Below are positions 6,972 to 12,220 of a DNA stretch of 12,220 nucleotides, piece after piece. The position numbers and the translations under genes are program-made. Each line of letters begins with the position of its first letter. Positions within the stretch are counted from its first letter, which is position 1. This DNA is from Thermoplasmata archaeon (GTDB lineage: Archaea > Thermoplasmatota > Thermoplasmata > Lutacidiplasmatales > UBA184). The notes beneath the pieces are model-generated. The model was not told the origin of the DNA and did not search any database. It saw only the letters and a list, made by a program, of their open reading frames with translations. The DNA lies in assembly GCA_030039525.1 (NCBI GenBank), contig JASHVI010000172.1:1-12220 (forward strand). The letters run 5' to 3'.

Positions 6972-6996
6972 ACGGCGCGGTAGGTCGCGCCCCGCG

Positions 6997-8094
6997 ATGG
7001 ACGAGCTGCCGCCTCCGGAGACGCCGCACCCGCCGTCGGACCGACGGCGGCACCCGTACCACATGCACGACATGATGGTGCGGCAGCCGGTCGCGGCGCG
7101 GGTCACCCTGACGGCGGTGCGGGAGGCCGAGATCCCGCCGCTTCCCGCCGAGGGTCGGGTCCTCTTCACCGGGATCGGCACGAGCTTCCACGCCGCGATG
7201 GCCCTGGCCCGGGGGGCCCAGCAGGAGAGCGCCCCCGCGCTGCGCCGGGCGGTCGCGGTGCCGGCCTTCGAGCTCCGGCAGGACCCGCAGGGCCCGGACG
7301 GGATCTCCCTCGCCGTGGCGCTCAGCGCCTCCGGCGAGACCGACGTGACGCGACGGGCGGTCCAAGCCCTCCGCGCCCGCAACGTCCCGGTCCTCGTGAT
7401 CACGGCCGCGCCCCGGAGCTCGATCGCCTCGCTCGGGAGCCACGTCCTCGAGACCCGGTTCACCGAGGAGACCTCCTGGACCCACACCGTCAGCTACACC
7501 GCCGCGCTCGTGGCGGGCCACGCCCTCTTCGCCCGGTGGGCCGGGGACCCCGCAGGACGCGCGGAGCTCCTCGACACCATTCCGGACGCCCTCACCGCCG
7601 CCCTCGCGGTCGAGGGCCGGATCGTCGACCTCGCGGAGAAGCTCGCCGATCGAGAGCGGTGGATCCTTCTCGGTACCGGTCCGCGCTCCGTCTCCGTGCG
7701 CGAGGGGGCGCTCAAGCTCCGGGAGGGGGCGGGGCGCTTCGTGACCTCCCTCGGCGTCGAGGAGGTGCTCCACGGGCCGCTCGGCTCGCTCGGCGAGCAC
7801 GACGTCGTGGCCGCCCTGACCGGAACCCCGCTCGAGGCGACGCGCGCGGGGCAAGCGCTGGAAGCCGCCCGCGCGATCGGGGCCGAGACGCTGCTCTTCG
7901 ACTCGACCCCCGGGGCGCCCGCGCCCGGCGCCTGGACCGTCCTACCCCTGACGGGGGCGCTCTCGTGCGTCGTCGACTCGATCCCGTTCCAGATGATGGC
8001 CTACTGGATCGCGACCTCCCTCGGGAGGAACCCGGACATGATGGGCCTGGACGACGCGCGCCACCTGGCCGCCCGGGGGAAGTTCGGGCTCTAG
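6997..8094 (+). CDS. Double-SIS-domain sugar-phosphate isomerase/deaminase, GlmS-isomerase-like
   Basis: This 365-residue protein has two SIS domains, as in the isomerase half of glucosamine-6-phosphate synthase. After a Pro/Arg-rich leader, MHDMMVRQP (23-31) corresponds to the MxxEIxEQP-type segment. SIS1 holds VLFTGIGTSFHAAMALARGA (55-74) and ALSASGETDVTRRAVQALR (108-126), which bind the sugar phosphate. SIS2 holds WILLGTGPRSVSVREGALKL (222-241), E243 and EVLHGPLG (256-263), where E243 and H259 align with the catalytic Glu and His of GlmS. The GlmS C-terminal lysine segment (LAKSVTVE) is only loosely matched by HLAARGKFGL. There is no glutaminase domain, and no amidotransferase gene adjacent. 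It may therefore be a glucosamine-6-phosphate deaminase or related aldose/ketose isomerase rather than a synthase. ATG 6997 is supported by an upstream TATA-like box; ATG 7063 is the alternative. Confidence 0.85.
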   Translation: MDELPPPETPHPPSDRRRHPYHMHDMMVRQPVAARVTLTAVREAEIPPLPAEGRVLFTGIGTSFHAAMALARGAQQESAPALRRAVAVPAFELRQDPQGPDGISLAVALSASGETDVTRRAVQALRARNVPVLVITAAPRSSIASLGSHVLETRFTEETSWTHTVSYTAALVAGHALFARWAGDPAGRAELLDTIPDALTAALAVEGRIVDLAEKLADRERWILLGTGPRSVSVREGALKLREGAGRFVTSLGVEEVLHGPLGSLGEHDVVAALTGTPLEATRAGQALEAARAIGAETLLFDSTPGAPAPGAWTVLPLTGALSCVVDSIPFQMMAYWIATSLGRNPDMMGLDDARHLAARGKFGL

Positions 8095-8126
8095 CCTCGG
8101 AACCCCGCTCGCCCCGGACGCAAGAC

Positions 8127-8134
8127 CCAAGTAG
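8127..8134 (+). promoter_or_regulatory. Weak TATA-like box before the gene at 8156
   Basis: CCAAGTAG lies about 25 bases before ATG 8156 in the 61-base gap after the SIS gene. It is a poor match, but is the most A/T-rich patch there and sits at the same spacing as the other boxes in the window. Confidence 0.35.
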
Positions 8135-8155
8135 GCGACCCCGGTCGGCGGCCGC

Positions 8156-8455
8156 ATGGCCTGGACCGTCTACCGGATCCCCGCCGCGAAGCGGGGCGAG
8201 ATCGACACCGCGCTGCGGGACGACCTGGTCTCCCGGCAGAGCCACACCGTCCGGGACTCCGCGTCGGCCGGCGGACCTCCCGGGCTCCTCTACGTGATGG
8301 TCGAAGGCTCCGGCGAGGCGGTCGCGCGGGCCGAGGGGCTGCTCGGACCCTTGGGGGAGAAGATCCCGGGCGCCGAAGGCGAGGCGGTCCACCGCAAGTT
8401 CAAGGACGAGGAGGAGGCGGCCTCCTCCGGGATGGGCCTCTTCTTCACCGAGTGA
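8156..8455 (+). CDS. Small unrecognised protein (99 aa)
   Basis: I cannot assign this protein to a family. It starts MAWTVYRIPAAKRGEIDTAL, has a central Gly/Pro-rich turn (SAGGPPG, about 36-42), a hydrophobic strand (LLYVMVEGS), a helix with alternating Ala/Glu (EAVARAEGLLGPLG), and a charged tail (HRKFKDEEEAASS) ending GMGLFFTE. The order strand, helix, strand, helix suggests a small alpha/beta fold, possibly ferredoxin-like, but I see no catalytic or metal-binding motif. There are no cysteines, no signal peptide and no membrane segment, so it should be cytosolic. GC-rich third codon positions match the neighbouring genes and support coding. It follows the SIS gene by 61 bases on the same strand and converges on the GPN GTPase gene with a 15-base gap. 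It may share a transcript with the SIS gene or use its own weak promoter. Confidence 0.72.
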   Translation: MAWTVYRIPAAKRGEIDTALRDDLVSRQSHTVRDSASAGGPPGLLYVMVEGSGEAVARAEGLLGPLGEKIPGAEGEAVHRKFKDEEEAASSGMGLFFTE

Positions 8456-8470
8456 GCCCGGTGCCCCCGG

Positions 8471-9265
8471 TCACTCTCCCGGCGGGAGCTGCGAGGCTTC
8501 GGTGTCCTCCCCGCCGGTGAAGATCCTTCGCAGGCTCCGGTAGAGCGGCTCGAGCCCGTCGCCGGTCCGACTGGAGGTCGGCAGGAGCGTCGTCATCGGC
8601 GCGAGCATCTCGAGGGCGCGGGCGACCTCCCCGGAGAGCTGCACGTCCGGCGTCGCGGCCTCCGCCTCGACCGCGGCGACCAGCGTCTCCGGCGAGTCCC
8701 CCCAGCCGACGACCTCCTCCCGACGCTCGGGGGTCAGCACGTCGGCCTTCGTGAGGACGTTCAGCGTCGGCCGGCGGAAGCGGAACTCGACGGTCGCCGA
8801 GAGGAGGAGGAGCGAGGCGAACCCGCTCGCCGACTTCGCGAGGGCCGGGTCGAAGAGGAACGCGATCGCCCCGCGCTCTCCCCCGAGCGTGTCGACGAGG
8901 GCCTTCGAGGACTCCCGGAAGGCGAACAGCTCGACCTGCCCGGGCGTGTCGACGAGCAGGAAGTCGGACCGGAACTCGTCGAGCGCCTGCCGGAGGTCGA
9001 AGACCTTCAGCGCGATCATGTCGGCGGCCGCGACCTGGGCCCCGTTCGGCCCGAGGTCGTACTCCTCCATCACGTCGGCGAGACGGACCCACTCCCGGAT
9101 GTCGACGTCGGCCTCGAGGGTCGGGGACTCGTTCCCCGGGTCCAGGTTGAGGACCGTGGGATCGTAGCCCGCGTTCTTCAGCCAGTCCCGGAACGCCGCG
9201 ACCAGCGTGGTCTTCCCGGAGCCGGCGGTGCCGGTGAAGAAGAGGACGTCCGGCTCCTCGCTCAC
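8471..9265 (-). CDS. GPN-loop GTPase
   Basis: This 264-residue protein is a GPN-loop GTPase of the archaeal/eukaryotic family. In order it shows the P-loop GTAGSGKTT (12-20), LNLDPGNESP (39-48), the diagnostic GPN tripeptide in LGPNGA (71-76), LLVDTPGQVELF (103-114) for the Walker B/switch II region, and TKADVL (172-177) for guanine recognition. The GPN loop reaches across a homodimer to the partner's active site. The eukaryotic paralogues GPN1-3 help assemble and import RNA polymerase II; the archaeal role is not settled. Length is normal. The ATG overlaps the SRP19 stop by 4 bases (ATGA arrangement), so it is translationally coupled as the last gene of the eS8-SRP19-GPN operon. The acidic C-terminal tail (about 250-264, GGEDTEASQLPPGE) is probably unstructured. 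Confidence 0.94.
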   Translation of the reverse strand: MSEEPDVLFFTGTAGSGKTTLVAAFRDWLKNAGYDPTVLNLDPGNESPTLEADVDIREWVRLADVMEEYDLGPNGAQVAAADMIALKVFDLRQALDEFRSDFLLVDTPGQVELFAFRESSKALVDTLGGERGAIAFLFDPALAKSASGFASLLLLSATVEFRFRRPTLNVLTKADVLTPERREEVVGWGDSPETLVAAVEAEAATPDVQLSGEVARALEMLAPMTTLLPTSSRTGDGLEPLYRSLRRIFTGGEDTEASQLPPGE

Positions 9266-9561
9266 GCGGCGGCCCCCGGAGCGGCCCGCTTCCGCAGCTC
9301 CTCGGCGAGCAGTCGGAGGAGCTTCGTCTTCGAGAGCCCCTTCTTCTTCGCGATCTTCACCCGGCCCTCGTAGCGGTAGAAGCGCCGCGGGTAGTGCTTC
9401 TCGGCCTCCGCCTCGGCCGTCAGGCCGAGGGCCTGGGCCGCCCCGACGATCGCCTCGAGGGTGAGGTCGGAGACCGCCAGCTCCTGCGGCACCCGCCGCC
9501 CGTCGGTGCGCGACCCGTCCTTGGCCAGGTACCCGGGATAGACGTAAACGTGGTCGGGCAT
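9262..9561 (-). CDS. srp19: Signal recognition particle 19 kDa protein
   Basis: This 99-residue basic protein matches SRP19, found in archaea and eukaryotes but not bacteria. It binds the tips of helices 6 and 8 of SRP RNA and helps SRP54 assemble. Recognisable features are VYVYPGYLAKDGSRTDGRR (5-23), which carries the conserved SR..GRR..P segment, LEAIVGAAQALGL (35-47), KHYPRRFYRYEGRVKI (55-70) with the conserved YPR and RV, and the lysine-rich AKKKGLSKTKLLRLLAEEL. Length is normal for an archaeal member. It starts 16 bases after the eS8 stop and its TGA overlaps the ATG of the GPN GTPase, so all three are one transcript. Confidence 0.92.
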   Translation of the reverse strand: MPDHVYVYPGYLAKDGSRTDGRRVPQELAVSDLTLEAIVGAAQALGLTAEAEAEKHYPRRFYRYEGRVKIAKKKGLSKTKLLRLLAEELRKRAAPGAAA

Positions 9562-9577
9562 CGGGCCCCGACCGGCC

Positions 9578-9976
9578 CTAGCTCGCCGACGCCGGCGATT
9601 CGACCCGGACCCCGTTCAGGACGCCGTCCTGACCGGGCCGGGACCGGACCCGGACCTGCCCGAGCTCCGTCTCGAGGATCGCACCCTTGGTGATGATGTT
9701 CCGCTGGACGTAGTTCGGGTTCGCCGGGTTCTCCCGGACGGTGACGATCTTCACGGTCTTGCGGGTCTTCGTCGCGGGGTCGTAGACGTTGATCGTCGAG
9801 GCCGTCAGGATCCGGAGCTTCTGGTTCGCCCCGCGGACGCGGTACTCCTTGACCGTACCGGCCCCGAGCACGGCGTGCTGGAGCTCCCGGGCGATCTCGA
9901 AGCGCCGCTTCTTGCGGTTCGGCCGCAGGCGTCCGCCGGAGGTCTTGCGGCGCGAGCGCCCCTGCCAGATCCCCAT
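9578..9976 (-). CDS. rps8e: Small ribosomal subunit protein eS8
   Basis: This 132-residue basic protein matches archaeal/eukaryotic eS8, which has no bacterial counterpart. It starts MGIWQGRSRRKTSGGRLR, the family's WQGRS..K.TGGR opening, and continues with NRKKRRFEIARE, then RVRGANQKLRI, TASTINVYDPATK, TVRENPANPNYVQRNIITKG and AILETELGQVRVRSRPGQDG, all characteristic. The ATG at 9976 is fixed by the family N-terminus and by GGAGG five bases upstream; longer in-frame extensions are not real. Unlike most genes in the window it has a short leader and a Shine-Dalgarno site, with a TATA-like box 38 bases upstream. It is the first gene of the eS8-SRP19-GPN operon. The adjacency of eS8 and SRP19 is recurrent in archaea. 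Confidence 0.96.
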   Translation of the reverse strand: MGIWQGRSRRKTSGGRLRPNRKKRRFEIARELQHAVLGAGTVKEYRVRGANQKLRILTASTINVYDPATKTRKTVKIVTVRENPANPNYVQRNIITKGAILETELGQVRVRSRPGQDGVLNGVRVESPASAS

Positions 9977-9981
9977 CGTGG

Positions 9982-9986
9982 CCTCC
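9982..9986 (-). promoter_or_regulatory. Shine-Dalgarno site of eS8
   Basis: GGAGG on the minus strand lies five bases before the eS8 ATG at 9976. It fixes the start and is the clearest ribosome binding site of any operon-leading gene here, in contrast to the apparently leaderless neighbours. Confidence 0.75.
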
Positions 9987-10010
9987 GAGGGGGCTGGCGA
10001 GCGGGGTGCG

Positions 10011-10019
10011 ATATTTAGG
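10011..10019 (-). promoter_or_regulatory. TATA-like box of the eS8-SRP19-GPN operon
   Basis: CTAAATATC-type A/T-rich sequence on the minus strand (CTAAATAT) is centred about 38 bases before the eS8 ATG. At standard archaeal spacing transcription would start about 12 bases before the ATG, leaving a leader just long enough for the GGAGG site. Confidence 0.65.
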
Positions 10020-10074
10020 CTTGCCGAGCGCGCGGGGGCTCCACCGGCGGGTCGCGGCCGTTGCCGGGGTCGGA

Positions 10075-11160
10075 TTACCGCCGGACGCGCAGCACCGTCT
10101 TGATCTCGCCGTCCACCCGACCCGAGAGGACCTCCGGCGCTTCCGCCAGGTCGCGCCGGGCGGTGATGAGACCCCCGAGCCAGCCGGCCCAGCGCGCCTC
10201 CAGTTCCGCGAGGTCCCGGATGCCTTGCTCGAAGTCGACGCCGGCGGCGTTCACCGAGCCGACGACCAGCCGGTTCCCGAGCACCACGTCCCGCGCCCAC
10301 GCGCCCAGCTCGGCCGGCGCGGCGGGGGCGTCGGCCGGCGGGATCCCGGTGAGCACCAGGACGCCGTTGGGTGCCAGCCGACGGCCCAGCGTCAGGGGGA
10401 GGTCGAGGGCGCCGGTCGCCTCGAGGATGAGATGGTACCCGGGCCCGGCCCCAACGGGGGGCAGCGCATCGGCCGTCGCGTGCACGGCCCCCAGCCGCTC
10501 GATCCGCTGCGCCGCCGGGGTCTCGCCGGGGTGTCGGTCGACGACGGTGACCGACGCGCCGCGCGCGGCGAGGGCGCCCGCGGCGAGCATCCCGACCGCG
10601 CCGGAACCGGCGACGAGGGCGCGAAGTGGCGAGGGGGTCGTGCCCGCCGGTAGCCGCCCCGACTGGACCTCGCGGGCCACCCGGAGCGCCTTCTCGACCA
10701 CGGTGAGCGGCTCGAGCAGCACCGCGACCCCCGCGAGGCCGGGGGGGATCCGGTGGAGATACTCCGGCCGCTCCACGTACTCCTCCGTCCAGTACCCGTC
10801 CAGCCCCGAGATCCCCCGCTCCCGGAACCTTCCGGTCTCACAGAGGTCGGAGCGATCGCCGAGGCACATCCGGCAGGATCCGCAGCCCCGGCGTACGGAG
10901 GCCACCACGAGCTCCCCCTTCCCCGCGGAGCCGCCGGACTCGGCCGGTTCGACGACCCGACCGACGTTCTCGTGCCCCAGGACGAGGTCCGTCCGCCCGT
11001 CCGGCGCCCTACCGTACTTCCCCGCGGCGATGTCCCGGTCCGTGCCGCAAACCCCGACCTCCTGGACGGCTACCCGGGCCCAGCCCTCCGGTCGCTCCGG
11101 GCGCTCCCGCTCGCCGAGCCGGGCCCCCGCTCGCGGGGGGCTGACGAGCACGGCGCGCAC
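10075..11160 (-). CDS. gdh: Glucose 1-dehydrogenase-like zinc alcohol dehydrogenase (MDR family)
   Basis: This 361-residue medium-chain dehydrogenase has the features of archaeal glucose 1-dehydrogenase, which oxidises glucose to gluconolactone in the Entner-Doudoroff pathway. VGVCGTDRDI (36-45) gives the catalytic zinc cysteine C38, LGHENVGRV (61-69) gives H63 and E64, and LLEPLTVVEKAL (148-159) gives E150. C93, C96, C99 and C107 (RRGCGSCRMC to LCETG) form a structural zinc lobe. ERGISGLDGYWTEEYV (114-129) resembles the corresponding segment of the Thermoplasma and Sulfolobus enzymes. The Rossmann motif is VAGSGAVGML (183-192) with D208-R209 after the second strand, so NAD or NADP use is not decided. 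It starts two bases after the kdgA-like gene, which supports a sugar-acid role. Galactose or another aldose dehydrogenase remains possible. Confidence 0.88.
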   Translation of the reverse strand: MRAVLVSPPRAGARLGERERPERPEGWARVAVQEVGVCGTDRDIAAGKYGRAPDGRTDLVLGHENVGRVVEPAESGGSAGKGELVVASVRRGCGSCRMCLGDRSDLCETGRFRERGISGLDGYWTEEYVERPEYLHRIPPGLAGVAVLLEPLTVVEKALRVAREVQSGRLPAGTTPSPLRALVAGSGAVGMLAAGALAARGASVTVVDRHPGETPAAQRIERLGAVHATADALPPVGAGPGYHLILEATGALDLPLTLGRRLAPNGVLVLTGIPPADAPAAPAELGAWARDVVLGNRLVVGSVNAAGVDFEQGIRDLAELEARWAGWLGGLITARRDLAEAPEVLSGRVDGEIKTVLRVRR

Positions 11161-11162
11161 GG

Positions 11163-12065
11163 CTACGGCTCCCGAAGGAAGCCCTCGAGCTCGGCCGCGA
11201 CCGGCTCGAGCAGGCGCACCAGCCGGCCCTCTTCCTCGTCGGTGAGCGGTCCGTACGGCGGGCGATAGCCGTCCGGGGCGCCGCGGAGGTGGCGGGCCAG
11301 GAACTTCACGGAGGAGGGGAACGGAGCGCTTCCCTGGGCCTCGGCGAGGCGATCGACGAGCGACTGGAGGTGATCGGCTTCCTTCGAGGCGGGATCGCGC
11401 GCGGCCCGGACGAGCGCGAGGCCGAGGCGGGGCACCGCGTTCGCCGTTCCCATCACTCCTCCGGCGGCGCCGGCACGCATCGATTCGAGCACGAGCGCGT
11501 CGTCGCCCGGGAAGACGACGAAGCCTTCCGGGGCTCCCGAGAGGAAGCTCCGGACGCTGGCGATCGCGCCGGCGGTGTCCTTGACCCCGGCGAGGACCCG
11601 GTCGCGGCCGAGCGCGTGCACGAGCTCCGGTCGCAGGGCGTAGCCGACCTTCGACGGGATGTTGTACGCCAGCAGAGGGGTCCCGGTGGCCCCGGCCAGG
11701 GACCGGTAATAGTCGGCGATCGCCGACTCGGTCGGGGCCAGGTAGTACGGAGGGACCGCCACGAGCGCGGCCGCCCCGAGATCGTCCGCCTCCCGGGCAT
11801 GGCGCACGGCGAGCCGTGTCGATGGGGCGCCGATGCCGACCCAGAGGTCGGTCGAGCCCTTCAGCCCGTCCCGGAGGGCGACCAATAGGCCCCGTCGCTC
11901 CGGCTCCTCGACGGAGGGGAACTCCCCGAGCGAGCCGAGGCCGAAGAGGTGGTCCACCCCGGCCCTTGAGAGGCCCTCCGCGAACCGGCGGTTCCGCTCC
12001 GGGTCCAGGGCGCCTTCCGCATCGAAGAGGGTCGGGACCGGGACGCTGAGTCCGCTGATCGCCAT
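11163..12065 (-). CDS. kdgA: 2-keto-3-deoxygluconate aldolase-like protein (DapA superfamily)
   Basis: This 300-residue protein is a class I aldolase of the DHDPS/NAL superfamily. It has SVPVPTLFDAEGALD (7-21) as the first barrel strand, FGLGSLGEFPSV (41-52) at the carboxylate-binding loop, AVPPYYLAPTE (103-113), LLAYNIPSKVGY (131-142) with Y134, and GVKDTAG (160-166) with Schiff-base Lys K162. The tail (GYRPPYGPLTDEEEGRL) resembles that of Sulfolobus KDG aldolase as I recall it. KDG aldolase splits 2-keto-3-deoxygluconate (or its 6-phosphate) into pyruvate and glyceraldehyde (phosphate). Pairing with a glucose-dehydrogenase-like gene two bases downstream argues for this over dihydrodipicolinate synthase. 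One oddity is GSLGE where most relatives have G(S/T)TGE. The ATG has a TATA-like box centred 24-25 bases upstream. Confidence 0.87.
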   Translation of the reverse strand: MAISGLSVPVPTLFDAEGALDPERNRRFAEGLSRAGVDHLFGLGSLGEFPSVEEPERRGLLVALRDGLKGSTDLWVGIGAPSTRLAVRHAREADDLGAAALVAVPPYYLAPTESAIADYYRSLAGATGTPLLAYNIPSKVGYALRPELVHALGRDRVLAGVKDTAGAIASVRSFLSGAPEGFVVFPGDDALVLESMRAGAAGGVMGTANAVPRLGLALVRAARDPASKEADHLQSLVDRLAEAQGSAPFPSSVKFLARHLRGAPDGYRPPYGPLTDEEEGRLVRLLEPVAAELEGFLREP

Positions 12066-12086
12066 CGCCGTCGGTAGCCGCAGGGG

Positions 12087-12092
12087 CTTAAG
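12087..12092. promoter_or_regulatory. Palindromic TATA-like box between kdgA and rnhB
   Basis: CTTAAG reads the same on both strands. Its centre is 24.5 bases from the kdgA ATG (minus strand, 12065) and 25.5 bases from the proposed rnhB GTG (plus strand, 12115). It is the most A/T-rich patch in this 49-base gap and could serve both divergent genes as leaderless promoters. Confidence 0.55.
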
Positions 12093-12114
12093 GGCCGGCG
12101 GAGGTTTCCGCCCC

Positions 12115-12220
12115 GTGGACGGTGCGGCTCCGCCGGCGGGGCCGCGCCGAGGTCGACCGGGGGGCGGCTCCGGCGTGCTCGGACTGGACGAGGCCGGACG
12201 GGGCAGCGTCCTCGGCCCGC
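12115..12220 (+). CDS. rnhB: Ribonuclease HII, N-terminal fragment (cut by window edge)
   Basis: The 35 codons visible from GTG 12115 end with GVLGLDEAGRGSVLGP, the first conserved block of RNase HII, in which the Asp and Glu of DEAGRG are metal-binding catalytic residues. The enzyme cleaves the RNA strand of RNA-DNA hybrids and removes single ribonucleotides. The family's usual GRGPVxGP has Ser in place of the first Pro here. The first 19 residues are a Pro/Gly/Arg-rich extension absent from most family members; a shorter start at GTG 12175 would begin directly at the motif. The position of the palindromic TATA box 25 bases before 12115 favours the longer form. The remaining roughly 170-200 residues lie outside the window. 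Confidence 0.8.
   Translation, partial: MDGAAPPAGPRRGRPGGGSGVLGLDEAGRGSVLGP

Noticed and set aside
9578..10300. Upstream-extended version of eS8
   Set aside because: The extension crosses the operon promoter and the GDH stop, is low complexity, and the family N-terminus plus the GGAGG site place the start at 9976.
10061..11245. 394-codon plus-strand frame opposite the glucose dehydrogenase-like gene
   Set aside because: The product is Ser/Arg/Pro/Thr-rich low complexity, antisense to a frame carrying all zinc and Rossmann motifs.
1..12220. A CRISPR array, insertion sequence, toxin-antitoxin pair or defence island
   Set aside because: I found no regularly spaced repeats, transposase motifs, terminal repeats or recognisable defence proteins. 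Gene content is housekeeping.

Overview
This is a high-GC archaeal window. The archaeal marks are ribosomal protein eS8, an SRP19 protein, a GPN-loop GTPase, a fused gamma/alpha 2-oxoacid:ferredoxin oxidoreductase subunit, and A/T-rich TATA-like boxes centred about 25-28 bases before several start codons, which implies leaderless transcripts. The gene content and promoter style would fit a high-GC member of the Thermoplasmata or a related lineage, but that placement is inference. I see no mobile elements, CRISPR arrays, tRNA or rRNA genes. Most of the window is core metabolism and information processing.

Layout, left to right. 1-1052 (-) is a truncated oligosaccharide flippase-like membrane protein. 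1099-3739 (-) is a two-gene korA-korB operon for a CoA-dependent 2-oxoacid:ferredoxin oxidoreductase. Divergent from it, 3854-4600 (+) holds moaD-moaE (molybdopterin synthase); moaE appears to lose its conserved C-terminal end through a one-base frameshift. 4634-5095 (-) is a small unrecognised protein with a membrane anchor. 5321-6184 (+) is an Mrp/NBP35-type Fe-S carrier ATPase. 6220-6915 (-) is a compact TraB-family protein. 6997-8094 (+) is a double-SIS protein resembling the isomerase half of GlmS. 8156-8455 (+) is a small unknown protein. 8471-9976 (-) is a tight operon eS8, SRP19, GPN GTPase. 10075-12065 (-) is an operon of a KDG-aldolase-like enzyme and a glucose 1-dehydrogenase-like enzyme. 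The right edge, from 12115 (+), carries the first 35 codons of ribonuclease HII.

How the genes fit together. The kdgA-gdh pair supplies the first and the cleavage steps of an archaeal Entner-Doudoroff route that ends in pyruvate, and the KorAB enzyme could oxidise pyruvate or 2-oxoglutarate to the acyl-CoA while reducing ferredoxin. The Mrp ATPase could help make the Fe-S clusters such enzymes need, and MoaD/MoaE make molybdopterin for Mo/W enzymes. The eS8-SRP19-GPN operon joins the ribosome, the membrane-targeting machinery and a GTPase whose eukaryotic relatives assemble RNA polymerase.

I did not find a clearly new biological system. The points most worth a second look are the apparent moaE frameshift, a palindromic TATA box placed symmetrically between the kdgA and rnhB starts, the stand-alone SIS enzyme, and two small proteins I cannot name.
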